From NCBI GenBank assembly GCA_007449985.2, contig VIIQ02000320.1, forward strand, positions 1 through 64,000: a stretch of DNA of 64,000 nt, read 5' to 3'. Below the pieces are notes generated by a model, which saw only the letters and a program-made list of their open reading frames with translations, searched no databases and was not told the DNA's origin. Both the position numbers and the translations under genes were made by a program. Source of the stretch: Desmodesmus armatus (lineage: Eukaryota > Chlorophyta > Chlorophyceae > Sphaeropleales > Scenedesmaceae). Below, piece by piece: positions 34,097-46,633 of this stretch (its first letter is position 1; each line of letters starts with the position of its first letter).

Positions 34097-37000
34097 CTAC
34101 GCCTCTGGCTGCTGCTGCTGCACGTTGCTGCCGTTGCTCGCACTGGCGCTCGCGGCAGCCGACCGCCGCGCCAGCTCCTGCTTTTGGCGCTCCTGCGCGG
34201 CCGCAATCGCCGCTGCAGCAGACGCCACAGGGCTGCTGCCAAGCCGCTGCCCACCCCCCTGCTGCTGCGTGCGGAAGGTGAAGCTCCCCTGTGGCCTCAC
34301 CAGCGCCTGCAGCTGCTGCTGCCGCGCAGGGGTCAGCCCCCCGCCTCCTGCTGCGCCAGCAGCGCCTGTGCCTGCCGCTGCAGCAGCAGCTGCTGCTGTT
34401 GCGCCAGGAGGAGCTGCTGCTGCTGCTGCCACAGCGCCAGCTCCTCCGGTGACGCTGCTGCCGCAATGCTGCTCCTAGTGGAGCCTGTGGTACCGCCCGC
34501 CTGGCTGGCATAGTCGTGGAAGGACACGCTGGTGTTGACAGACCTGCTGGTGCTGGCAGCAGGGCTCGGCAGGCCAACCGGCGGCACACCCGCATACCCT
34601 TCTGCAGCCTGCTGACTGTACATCAGCTGCTGCTGCTGCTGCTGTGCGGACGCCGTCCCCGCGGTGAACGTCTTGCTGCGGGTCGGGGCCCGGTGCTGCC
34701 TGCTGAGACCAGCGACGCCCAAGCCTCCTGCAGCAGCCGCGCGCTCCAGGCCTGCCAGCTGATGCGCATACGCGGCCTGCATTGTGCTGATGTCAAACGA
34801 ACCGCGCCGACGGGATGCCGCTGCTGCCGCCTCCAGCCACAGCTGCTGCTGCTGCGCCGCAACACTAGCCATGCCTCCCCCGTAGGTGTACTGCCCACTG
34901 GCGTGAGCGTCCCGCTCAGACCCCGCGCTGCTGCTGCCCGTCGCGCTGCTGCCGTTGCTGGGCCTCCTACGGCGGCCACTGCCCAGCCGCCCAGCCCCCA
35001 CCAGCCCCGTCCCCACGACCGTCTCCCCACCAAACCCGACCTGCTGGAACTCATACACACTGCCTGCTGCTGCCAGCGCAGCTGCTGCTGCCGCGTGCTG
35101 CTGATAGGTGGGTGCCCCCATGGACTTGCTGCGCCTGGCTGCCTCATCCCCTGCCAACGCAGCCTTCACCGCCTGTGCTGCTGTTGCAGCGGCCATACCC
35201 TGCTGCTGCTGCTGTACCTGCTGCTGCGCCAACACCTGCATCTGCGCCTGCTGCAGCTGCACCTGCTGCATCTGCGCCTGAGCCTGATGCTGTTGCTGCT
35301 GCTGCCAGGCCAGCAGCTGCGCTGCAGGCAGGCCTGCCGCAGCCGCCTGCTGCTGCTGCACCATGCCTGTCTGCTGGTGATGCTGCTGCCACGCTGCGGC
35401 CGCCTTGGCAATCGCGGCAGCAGCTGCCGGGGTGTTGCTGACACCCCTGGCCCCTGGTATGCCGCCACCGGCACCGGCGGGGGGCAGGCCTGCGGGTTGG
35501 GGTGCAGGCCCGGGGCCTGGGGCACCCCCAGCCCATCTGCCCTGCCGCCCCAGGCCTCTGAGCCTGTCAGGCTGACACTCACAGTGGCCGCAGCGGCAGA
35601 GTCCTCCGCCTGGTGCAGCATCGCCTGTGAGGACAGCAGGAATCAGTTTTTCAAACATGAGAAGTTTACTCTCTACATAGACCGAAACGAGGGTTCAAAA
35701 AAGCATTTTACATAGTTGGAGACAGAGCAGGACAGCACCGTCAGCTTCTGTGCCGGCTGCATCAGCCGACACACCACAGGGACTGTCTGCCGTGTGAGTA
35801 TGGCTACCTCACCAACAAACTGCCTGACTGAAATGTCCACTAAGGGCCCATCCCCCCTCACATCAAGTGCTGCTCAACTGCATCCAGCACCCTCCTGAAT
35901 ACTGCATACTGCTGCCAAGCCACGCTCATGCTCCCCACCACCCTGCTCCCTCCCTCACACACAGCATGCTAGCTAACACATGTTTCCTCTGTGCCATACA
36001 CACTCATCCTCCCCCCACCCCTTCCAGGTTCACCTGCAGGCGCCCCACAATTTCCTGGAAGCTGGGCCGCTGCCCCGCGGTCGCGTGCCAGCAGCTGCAG
36101 GCCAGCTGCGTGTAACCCAGGGGTGTGCCGACAGGGAAGCTGGGCCTCAGCCCCCTCAGCACCACCTCCTCAACAACCTTCTGCTGGCTCATGTTGCCAT
36201 ACGGCCGCTGGCCCACAAACAACTCCCACATCTGGGGGGAGGCACGGAGGTGGTGCAGACGGGAGGCACAAACAGACACAGCACAGATGTCAGTGCCATC
36301 ATCACTGTGATCCCAAGGGAGACTAAGCATTGCTGTGCACGATGCACGACCCTTCTCAAAGGTGCTGACAGATGGGCCATCAGCCACAGCACATGTAGCA
36401 AGCAACCCACTCAGCCACAGCAGGTCACCCACCCACCCAGCCCAGCCAGCCCAGCCAGGCACCCAGCTCACCATGACACCGAATGCATACACGTCCACAG
36501 AGGCATTGACCTGCAAACCAAGGAGGAAGGGGGTGAACAAGGGCACATGGCAGCACTCAAAAACATATGTGATGACACATGGAACTCGACCCAGGCGGCA
36601 CAGCAGCCCATGCCACTGGCCAGGCACGCTGCCAAACAAGCAGCTGCGGTCCCCCTCCCTATCAACAGGAAATCAATCACCACCTCACACAAGGTCTGCA
36701 ACCCAGCGCAGCACAGCGCAGATCAGCACATCACATCACAGCACAGCTCGGCTGCCACAGCCTAGCCGCACCTTCTTGGTGGTGATGAGGGCCTCTGGCG
36801 CCACATATGCTGCCGTGCCGCAGCTGTTGAAGGGGAAGGTGGCGCATGAGTCATCATCCTCCACTCGACTCAAGCCAAAGTCTGACACCTGCACACCAGC
36901 AAAATGTCAGCAACACACAGGAAGGCAGGCCAATCAACACCCCTGTTCCACCCATTGTGTGACAAGGCCAGACATTGGACTGGGCAGTTTCCCCTGACTA

Positions 37001-40000
37001 ACAAGGCTGACGTTACAAACCCCAGCTGCACCAGCTCACCGCATCACAAAGCTGACCCTAGAATGGCCCCAACCCCAGACTGTAGGACAAGCAAGGGCAG
37101 GAGGCCGCAGCCCAACCAAGCAGCAGCCAGCGTCATCACGCCCTAGCAGCAGCCACCCGTGTGTCATCACCATCCCACGCACCTTAGCCGTGAAGCCCCG
37201 CACGTCTGCGTTGCTGCTCTTGAGCAGCACGTTGGCGGGCTTGAGGTCGCAGTGCACCACGCCCATGCGGTGCAGGTACGCCATGCCCTCCGCCACCTCC
37301 AGCAGCGTCAACAGCAGCCACCGCATGTTCAGCTGCAGCCGCCCGCTGCGCGCGCTGCTGCTGCTGCTGCCCGCCGTGCTGGGGTCCTGCGCACCCTGGG
37401 CTACACCATGCATCTGCATCGCATGTGCCTGCTGCGCGCACAGCATGCTGCCCTCTGTCGCTGCGCTGCCATCCTCATCCATGCTGTCCCCATGACTGTG
37501 GTGGCTGCTGGCGGTGCTGCTGCGCGTGCTGCGGCCACGGCTGTAGGAGCGGCTGGCCGCGTTGCCGCCGCCGTTGCCCCCAGCGCCATAGTCCAGGCTG
37601 AAGATGTGGTTGCGGATCGCTGTGGTGAGGTTGCCTAGGTCACAATACTCCACTACCTCCACATGGCATGTGGCATCGTCTGCGGGCTGCAAGGGGCCCT
37701 GGGAGGCGCCAGAACCTGAGGTGCCCTGCTGCTGCTGCTGCTGCCGGCCACCACCACCCGAGGGCGGCCGCGTGTTTGTGCCGGCACAGGCCGTGAGGGC
37801 AGCGATCAAGTCCACTCGCTGCTTCTGCGGCGCATGCCTGTGGGGTGAAGGCAGCAGCAGGGGGGCATGCAACCAAGGCGCAGGCAGCATATGGTGTTGG
37901 GCTGCAGCCACTTACCCACTTCAGGCTCACAAGCAGACTGTGCAGGTTTCATGGATTTGAGAGTGGTGAGTTGTTTGTGGGCCTGGCCAACTCCCACCAC
38001 CCTTGCTGGACAGCCCTATCCCACTCCCCCCCCCCACACACACACAAACACATATCTATCCAAGCCCCTGTGCGTACCTGGTGCAGAGTGTTATGACGTC
38101 CCGTATGCGCACATCCGTGAGGCATGAGTAGGCTTGGATGATGTTGGGGTGGCTGCTGCTGCGCAGGATGGCGATCTCGTGCGCATTCTTCATCACCGCA
38201 CGCTCGTTGCTGGGGTCACCCACAGACACCACCTTGACCGCAACAACAAGGCCCCTGCAGGAACACACACGCAGACAGACGATAGGTATGACTCATCACA
38301 TATGACTCATCATATGACTCATCACATCACTGAATCGTCACATCACTGACTGTCGAATGCAAGCCTATCACATGTTGCCCCGCCTTTGCGCATACACCTC
38401 ACCTGTAGACGCACCCAGTGCTGAGCCCTCCCCCAGACCCCCGTCCAAGGCCACAGCAGCACTGACACCCCACCCCACCACCAACACTACCACCACCCAC
38501 CTGGCGAGGCCCCTGAAGACCTTGGCAAACCCCCTCCCCAAACCAAGGCCACAGCCTTTCACATACAGCCCATCTTCGACTTACACACCCCACCTGTAAA
38601 AGCCCCAGCACCCTCAAGGCCTCTGTGCTGAGCCCTCCCCAGACCCCCGTTCACGGCTATAGCTGCAGTGACCCCCCCCCCCCCCCCCGCCGCGCGCGAG
38701 CCCTCACCATCCACCCACCTGTAGAGGCCCCTGAAGACCTTAGCGAAGCCTCCCTCCCCTATCTGTGCCACCAGCTGCAGCGCCCCCAGCTGCTCCTCCT
38801 CGGGCTCACTCATGGCCGCATTGATGCGCTTCTGGTTGAGCTTCTCAGTGATGCCCGTGGCAACAGCATTGGTGCTGCTCGCCATCTGCAGGGACACACC
38901 ACACACCAAGCAAGCACCACCACGCACAACAGCAGCAGCAGCAGTAGCAGCAGTAGCAGCAGCGGCACGTCTGTAAGGCAATGGCCGTAATCTACACAGC
39001 TGCTGTGTCTGCTGGTGCGCTGCACAGCATGCATGCCCCGCCCGTACGCCCAGGCTGCATAGGAGCGCACCCACAATCCCTCATGTTGCAAGACGACGGC
39101 CGATGGTGCCGGAACCCCCCCCCCCCTGGTCAGGGTATGCTTCAGACATGTCCCTATCTGCTGCAAGCCACAGAGCTGCGGGAAGCCTGACCACCCCTGT
39201 ACCATTAAAAAAACAGCACGACGACACCCGCCGCAAGCGTAGCCCGGCCATGACATCGCCACCAACCCAACCCCCATACACTGCCCTGCCCTGTCCTGCC
39301 ACCACACACCATCCCTTTCCCCGCACCACCACACACACCGCCCTGAACATATACAGGACCAGACAGCACCCGCCCCTTGCGTGCATGCTCCACACGTATG
39401 CCCTGTGCTGACACCCCAACGGCCCCCAGCCGCACCTGCCGCGCCACGAAGGACCGCCCCATCAGCCCGCCCTGAGCCGAGAATGAGCCCCCCGTGCTTG
39501 TGAAGCTGCCGCCCGCACTGCCTGTCCAGCTGGCGTGCGTGCACACGGTGCTGCCCAGCTCCAGTGCGCCCCCCGCTGTGGCTGCCGCCATGAAGCTGCC
39601 CTCGCTGCGGGCCATGCCACCCCCTGCGAGGCTGCTGCTGCCGGTGGTGCTGCAGCTCTGGTGGGCGCCAGGCAGGGACCCTGCAGGATATGAGACGGGA
39701 GCAGAGCGTCAGGTTATGCACAGAAGGGACAAATGCTTGGCAGAAGCAAGGAAGGGGGCCAAGACCACGACCACGTGCTGAGATCGCTGAGCCCACCACC
39801 ACCGCTTCCTGCAGCACAAATCCCCAATCCCTCCGGCAGCATAGCGCGTTACGGAGCAAATCTGGCTGCCTTGCTGCTGCCTGATGCAGCATCACTGCGG
39901 ATGGCCGCCTGGCTGGCCCAGCATGGCAGTTGCGGACCAAGCCCAACTCTTTGGCAGGCAGAGCTCAGCACATAGGCAGCTACAAGCATGTGCAGTACAG

Positions 40001-43000
40001 TACACACGACTCCAGCAATACACCAGCAGCAGAAGCTAATCTGACTTCGCCCCACCACGTCCTCACTCACCCGCAGTGGTTGCTGGCGTGACTGTGCTGG
40101 GGCTGATGCCGCCGCTGCTGTGCATCGACAGGCCCATGCTGCCGGTCAGCCCCATGGGCCCACCCAGCCCCAGGCTGCCATGTGAGCCGTCCCCGCCGTC
40201 ACGCTGCAGCAGCTGCTCATGGTTCATCTGCTGGATGCCCTGCAGACAGGATACACACAACGGTACACACATCACAGCTTATGCCAGCTCATTGCCCTTT
40301 TCAGGTGCGACACTACTCACATCACACCTTCGCCCAACGATGTTATGTGGTTTTCTATCCTGTCCATGCTGTGCTCTCTTGCAGGACCAACCAAGCTGGT
40401 GCCTGCAAGGGCGTTGCGCCTGACACCTACCAGAGAACAGCCAGCGACCTCCTCCCGCATACATCTGCCCCCCTCCCCCTGAACCCTCCTCCACCAGAAG
40501 CCCCCCCCCTCTCCTCACAAGCAACTCGTGCAGAAGTGGTCCACTGAGCTGCCTGTTGACACCTGACACCTACCAGAGGACAGCCAGTAACCCCCCCTCC
40601 CAATGACCCCTCGCCACAAACCCTTTCCCCCTCCTCACCAGGAACTCGTGCAGCAGTGGTCCACTGAGCTGCCTGTTGACACCTGACACCTACCAGAGGA
40701 CAGCCAGTAACCCCCCCTCCCAATGACCCCTCGCCACAAACCCTTTCCCCCTCCTCACCAGGAACTCGTGCAGCAGTGGTCCACTGAGCTGCCTGTTGAC
40801 ACCTGACACCTACCAGAGGACAGCCAGTAACCCCCCTCCCAATGACCCCTCGCCACAAACCCTTTCCCCCTCCTCACCAGGAACTCGTGCAGCAGTGGTC
40901 CACTGAGCTGCCTGTTGAGCCCCTGGCCCAGCAGCTCTGCCACCTCCTTCAGCTGCTTGGCAACCTCACTGAACTCAGTGTTCACGTCAGCCAGGCAGTA
41001 CAGCGCACCAAAGATGCCTGGAGACACAGCAGCAAAGGGACGCAGGCATGCCGGAGCGACACAATATAACGAAGTGGCGGTGCACGAGATGCTCACATCG
41101 CCCGCTGCTCAGGGGAGCCTGCTGCGGCTGCATGATGAGCCAGCTGTGAAATCAGACCGACAGACAAAATGACTGACTGCGGCTGTACTGTGCACTATCA
41201 ACCAGTGCATGCCTGCCTGTAAGCCGCCGATTTGAAAACACAGCTGCCATCACATACCCCATCCCTGGGGGTGTGCTGCTGCTGCCCACGATTCCTGTCC
41301 CCCTGCCTCGACACGTGCCCCTGGCCCTCCCTATCAACCCACTCACCCACTCCGCTGGCCCTGAGTGGCAGCAGCAGGACGTTGCTGGGTGGCCTGAGCA
41401 GCCTGCTGGCAAACAGGTCCGTGTTGACATTGCCCAGCTGGTTGATCAGCTTCTGAACATCAGGGATCAGCACCTGGCAGCAGCACGGCAGGCAGCGGAG
41501 ACGGGGATGCAGACAACAGGCGAGCGGATCAGATGCAGGCCGCAACTGCCAGCGTGCTGCCTGAATGGCTGCTGCTGCACCCCTCACAACCCCAATGACC
41601 CCAACGCGCAGCCTGTCAGTCAGCCATCCTGTAAAGGGTGCGCACCAAACCACTCCACCAGAGACAACGCTGTCAAACACTGGCTTTGTGCTTCAGTGCT
41701 GGGTGTGTTCCTTTATGGCATAGCTGGGCAGTTGAGCTTGTTTCACAAAACAGGTCGTGGAACCGGCTCACCTGCCAAGCTGAGCTCGTTCCACGACCTG
41801 TGTTTTGTGAAACAAGCTCAACTGCCTAGACACGCCGTCAAGGAACACACCCAGCACTGAAGCAAACAGCCAGCAAATTCCTTTCCCTCAACCCTGCATC
41901 AACCCCCCGCCCACCTGCTTCTTGTTTGTGAGCGCGATGCGCAGGATCGTGTTCTTCATAGGGATGTTGGTCCGCACCAGCCCACCCGCGGCCTGGATTG
42001 TTGCCACCCACTGCGCGTTGGTGCTGCCGCCGTGCCCGCTGCCATTGCGCTTGGTGTTGCCGCGCGCCACACCCGCCAAGCTGAGATCGTCAAACAGCGC
42101 CGCTGCTGACTTGTCCCCACTGATCAGCGCCAATCGCAGCCAGGTGTGGCTGCCTGCTGCCGCCATGCCCTTCAGCCGCGTCAGCGCGCCGCGGCTGCCT
42201 ATCAACGCAGACTGCGGGACCAAGCAAGCAAGCAAGCACGTAAGGAGCACGCAACGTGACTTTTTGGGTGTGAGGAGCTGGTACTGCAGTGGCGTGCTGA
42301 CTGCTACAACTGCACTACACTTCCTGCATTGCTGCTGCTCCAGAGCCGCGTGCTTCCAGGCTCCGAGCCCAACTTCCTAACAACACATGCTGCTGCTGCT
42401 ACAGCCATCGCTGGCCCACGCAGTGCCTGCAGGCGGCCAAGAGGCTCTACCTTCCCACTGCGCTGCCCACAGGGGTGCCTGCTGCCCCCCCCCCCCCCCC
42501 CCGTCCGTCCACCAACACATGCCGCACCTGCATGATGTTGTCGAGGCTGTTTGAGGCTGCCAGGTCCCGCGCCAGGCACACGTACGCGTTGAGCCCGGGT
42601 CCCTGACCACTGCCGTGAGTGTTGCTGACACCAGGCTCAGGTATGTGCTGAACAGGTGTGGGCCCATGAAGCCCATGTCCAGGCAGGGCTCATGCTTGAA
42701 CCCCAGGTTCAGCACAGCCAGCAGGCTGCTGGGGCTGGAGCGGATGGGCATGGCATGGATGTGGCGGATGCCTGCGGGGTGAGGTGGGGTGAGGTGGGGC
42801 ATGTGATGGGATGGGCAAGGCGATGGGTGGGTGGTGAGTGGTGAGTGGGTGGAGTGGGTGGCGATGAAGGGGGTGGTGGGTGACGCAACCACACCAACAC
42901 TGGAAAAGACAGGGGGGGGGGGACTGTGGGGTGTTGGGGGGCATACAGCAGTGGCGATGCAGCCCCACTGCATGCACAGGAGAATTAGTGTTGTTTGGTC

Positions 43001-44247
43001 CTTGCGGCTGCTGGGTGGCTGGGGATGCTTCAATGCCCCAAAGGGCTTGCACACATGGCCTGCTATGTCCAACAACCACACCACAGCCCAGCCACCAACC
43101 TGCACACTGCAGTGCGAGCCAATCGCTGGGCGGCTGCACCCCATCCTCCTGCGCCCACTGCAGTGGCTGGCTGCTGTTGTCGCAGTTGCTGCTGCTGCTG
43201 TCGTCGCTGCGCCTGCTCCTGCGTGGTGCCAGCTGGCTGTGCATGGTGCCGTTCATGATCATCTCCACGCTGCTGCCGCTGCCATGCACCACCTGCACTG
43301 TGTTGGGGATGGTGGTAGCCTCGTGGCTGCTGCCCACAGCCCCCATCACCAGGAAGGTGGACTGGTCCGTTGACACGACCGACATGCTGCAAGTGCAAGG
43401 GTTTAGACATCACGGGACGCAAGGGTTTATGTTCAGGAGTACAGAAGGCGGGAGATGGGTCGCCTGCCCCAAGCAAGGTTCTGCTGCTACGCCGGGTGGT
43501 ATCATCTGGCGAGCAGCAGGGCATGTGTGATGCACGTGCTCTGTACATCAGTTGCAGCTGCACATAGGCTGTGGGTGTGATCTGATTGGGTTGCAGAAGG
43601 TTCAAGAGGCTTGCAAGAGAGAAGCAGTACAGCCTGCACGCGACATTTGCACCCCCCCCCCTGCGCACCTTGCATAGCTGGCATGGCAATCAGCTGCGAC
43701 AAGCTGCAGGGCCTTCTTTAAGGCATGCAGGGGAGCCTCCCTTTCTGCACTGCCTTCCGCAAAGCGCTCAATCAGTTCGCTGACCTGCAGGGGAAGGCAG
43801 CAACAAGGTTCAACAACCAAGAGCAGTAGCCCCTACCTGGCAGCAGCAAGCTGCAACGCGCACTACAGATGCATTGACAATCACGAACAACACGACGAAG
43901 ATGCAGAGAAACGCTCCTGGGGCCCCGCAATCGCATCTGCAATGCTGCACCCGCAAGACGTTTTGCACCGGCACGGCCCCAGCACCGACCTTGAGCAGCG
44001 TTTGCTTGACAGCTGCCGACTCTGTTTCGTTTAGTTTGCTCCATGGCTTGGCTATCTCCTTCTGCTGCTGCTGCTGTGGCCCTGCTGGTGGGACAGCACG
44101 GGGAGCCCGACTTGGGACTGCCTTCCCCTGGTCCTCTGCTGAATTAGGTGGCTGCCGAACATCTGCCTCAGTCAGGTCTCGCACTGGTGCATCGATCGAC
44201 GCCTTCTCCTGAACTGCCGGTGCACTGAAGCAGCAAAGGAGCCCCAT
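34097..44247 (-). CDS. Large TKL-type protein kinase with N-terminal lipidation motif and Q/A-rich tail
   Basis: Exons: 44247-43990, 43784-43669, 43386-43100, 42771-42528, 42211-41915, 41473-41347, 41017-40878, 40239-40071, 39680-39436, 38885-38719, 38254-38078, 37837-37183, 36888-36772, 36510-36472, 36231-36034, 35624-34097. This gives about 1,588 residues if one base is restored near 42599 and two in the last exon (near 35550 and 34340). MGLLCCFS is a myristoylation/palmitoylation-type start. Residues ~220-490 resemble GAF-like regulatory segments of algal kinases (FGALYCLADVNTEFSEVAKQ). Kinase motifs, residues ~663-1079: GEGGFAKVF, VAVKVV, HCDLKPANVLL, DFGLS, APEALIT, DVYAFGVMVWE-type split over two exons, and RPSF. 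An ~80-residue Ser/Gly-rich insertion interrupts the lobe junction. All catalytic residues are present. Substrate unknown. It lies head-to-tail with the J-domain gene. Confidence 0.87.
38395..38760 (-). repeat. Kinase exon 11 tail plus donor duplicated
   Basis: The real exon end (38719) encodes GEGGFAKVFRGLYR. A copy ending at 38501 encodes GLGRGFAKVFRGLAR before the same GTGGGTGG donor. Flanking intron sequence (GTGCTGAGCCCTCCC blocks at about 38411 and 38626) is repeated too. Confidence 0.8.
40521..40918 (-). repeat. Kinase exon 8 tail plus donor in four copies, 120-bp period
   Basis: The block encoding NRQLSGPLLHEFL followed by GTGAGG ends the real exon at 40878. It is repeated at exactly 120-bp steps (blocks beginning 40761, 40641 and 40521). 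The last copy is diverged. Confidence 0.92.
41680..41873. repeat. Long intronic foldback (about 85-90-bp arms)
   Basis: The arms 41680-41763 and 41788-41873 are inverted copies. The inner ~37 bp (GGCAGTTGAGCTTGTTTCAC onward) is perfect except for a 2-nt bulge, the outer part is imperfect, and the loop is about 24 nt. It lies in the kinase intron 41474-41914. It could be a miRNA-type hairpin or a small foldback transposon. Confidence 0.88.
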
Positions 44248-46633
44248 CTGGCTGTGACGGGCCCGTCTGCAGCTGCCAGAGCAACAACAACTTTCGACAC
44301 CCCAGAAAGGGTATGTTCAATCCGCTAAAGCATTGCTTGGTGCACCGACTGCGAAACTTGTTACAGAGCAGCACGACGTTCGTTCCAACCAATGGACAAC
44401 AAGTGGAACATCAATACAGGGTGTACAGGTCCTTCACCGAAATTCGCAGCGAATGGTCCCAGTTTTCCAGCTTAACCCCTAAGGCTGAGCCTGGCTCGTC
44501 ACGGACAGGAACACACCGATGGTTTTCTCGATACCATGACGCCACATGACGTTGTTCAGTCAGTCCCGTGTGCGCAGTGGGCCCCAGTCCGCCTTGGTAC
44601 CGTTTGTCACCTGTCACCGTGTGACCATGTTTACCATCCTCTGGGCGGCCTGCTGGGGCGGGTGAGGACATATCCACGTCCATTTCTCAACTGTGGACGC
44701 CACTGGTGCTTGCATGCCCATAGATGGCAAGACTGGCATGTTCCTAGGTTTCATCTGCCCAACAACTCACAGTGAAACTGCAACCACATGATGTCAAGAC
44801 GACAACCTAGCCACCTGATCAGTGTCTGCAGCTGTCTTGTTTTTACCAGTAGGGCCACCAGCGCCTGCTTGTGAGGTCTGTTTGGGCTAACTTGCATGCT
44901 GCAGTCACCCGCTTAGCATCTTGCGGCACCGGTCTGCCTGACTAGAGGGACTTGGTGTGCATCTGCCCGCTCCCTCATTCACAAACGCACTGGTGCCGCA
45001 CGCAGTCTGGTTCGAGGAGCACAAACCCTGCATGCACGCCGAGCAACAAGCTGTTCACAAAAAGCTGCACTTTTGGCTTTGTGGCCTTACAAAGCATTCA
45101 ATGCTGGCGGCCAGCAAGTATGGCTCCACCACTGGGCGGCGCAGCCAGCAGTAAACGCAGAGATGCTGAAACACATGGTGCATCACCTGGTCACACTGTG
45201 GCAGTGTGTGATACACCTGCAAAAGATCTATCTCAGACCTGACTGCATGCACCGTGCACATGCACCCACCAACCCCTTCCCACTCCTGGCCGAATACACC
45301 ACCACCATCAATGTCACTGCAGCAGGAACAGTGGCAGGCGCAGGGAAGGGATTCTGGTACGCACACTCGTGCCACCCCACAAACAGCAGGCACCCGCATT
45401 TGAGTATAGGAGGGAACAGAATCACCGCATGGCCTAGCGCCAACAGACGCCACAGGCACACCCACTGCTGCTGACAGCAACCACGCTGCATCACAACTTA
45501 CGCACACGCCCTGAAGCTCCCAAGCAGTGTCTGCCTCGCCACCCGGTGTGCACAGCTGGAGCCTCCAGGGTGAGGTGCACAACCAGGGAGTTGGGGAAGC
45601 TGACTGTTACGCCCGACAACTGTAGCAACCCACATCGCAGGGCAGCCAAGATGCTCAACACAGCACGATCCAGTCTACTCATAGCAGACTGTGATACAAT
45701 ATGCAGATAGTAGACTGGGATGAATGCAGGTTATAAGCTGGGAAGACAAGCTGGGCTTTGCTGAGGGCTTGGCCCCAGGCAGAGGCAACCCCCATCACCC
45801 ACCAACACCATCCAAAAAAAAAAAGGACACAATCATCACAACGTGCCTGAGCCATGCCACAGGCAGACAGGAACGGCACACAAGCTGCAGGCGCAACTCA
45901 CATACTGGTACAAACAGCACAGCATTTGCAAGCCTGATCTCGATGCATGCACATCAACTCTGCTCGCACATGCGATGCAGGTACATATGGTACAGCACAT
46001 GACACAAAAACCAAGGGGCTGGTAGTAATTGCCGCTCGGCGACCGCACGACGGCTACAGAAAACACATGCAATGCAGTTACCCAGCAACACAAACAAAAA
46101 CAAGCCACACAGCTACACGCCCTCAACAAGCCTTGTGAGCTGGCCGCTACCAGGCGGGTAGGAGTGTGGGCAAGCCGCATCCTCCCTGCTACACCCCTCT
46201 TACACAATCGGTCGAATGCTTAGTACGGTCCTTCCTAATATTGCTGCAGCCACACTGCTTCCTAGAGTAGTACACAGGCCTATCCGCATGCATCCCAACC
46301 CACCCACCCACCCAGCACCATCTCTTCACATCCATCGTCCACACCTCCCCCAAGCCATGGCTTTTGACATCACCATCAAAATCAAAATTACCACTGTCAT
46401 CCCGTCCTCAGTGCTCCCCTGGCTTGGCGGTAGTGCTCCAATGCTGGGCAGCTGTTCAGCCTGGTGCACCCACACAGCTACTGCCACACATGCTGCAGCT
46501 GAGTCTCAGTGTTCCGAGGAACCACGGACCCCCTGGTTCAAGAATGATGCCGCCGCCGCTGCTGTGTCCGTCTGTGAGCGTCTTAAAGACACGAGCTGCA
46601 GCTGAGCCTCAGTGTTCCCATGCTTCCCATTGA
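44248..46633. other. Kinase promoter region and 3' flank of the J-domain gene
   Basis: No exon is supported. Just downstream of the J-domain stop (46634), about 46490-46640, part of the last exon and its 3' UTR is repeated once with ~95-bp offset (TGTCCGTCTGTGAG and GAGCTGCAGCTGAG blocks). The rest is mixed sequence with no recognised element. Confidence 0.4.
46200..46204 (-). terminator. Candidate TGTAA polyadenylation signal, J-domain gene
   Basis: TTACA on the plus strand reads TGTAA on the minus strand, about 430 nt downstream of the stop at 46634. It fits the green-algal poly(A) consensus but is a 5-base motif only. Confidence 0.25.

Noticed and set aside
34516..35715. 399-codon plus-strand ORF
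   Set aside because: Antisense shadow of the kinase Q/A-rich last exon (poly-Leu/Cys from CTG/TGC repeats).
42603..42631. A 29-nt intron with GT...AG ends in the kinase gene
   Set aside because: Too short for spliceosomal removal; a single missing G near 42599 explains the frame equally well.
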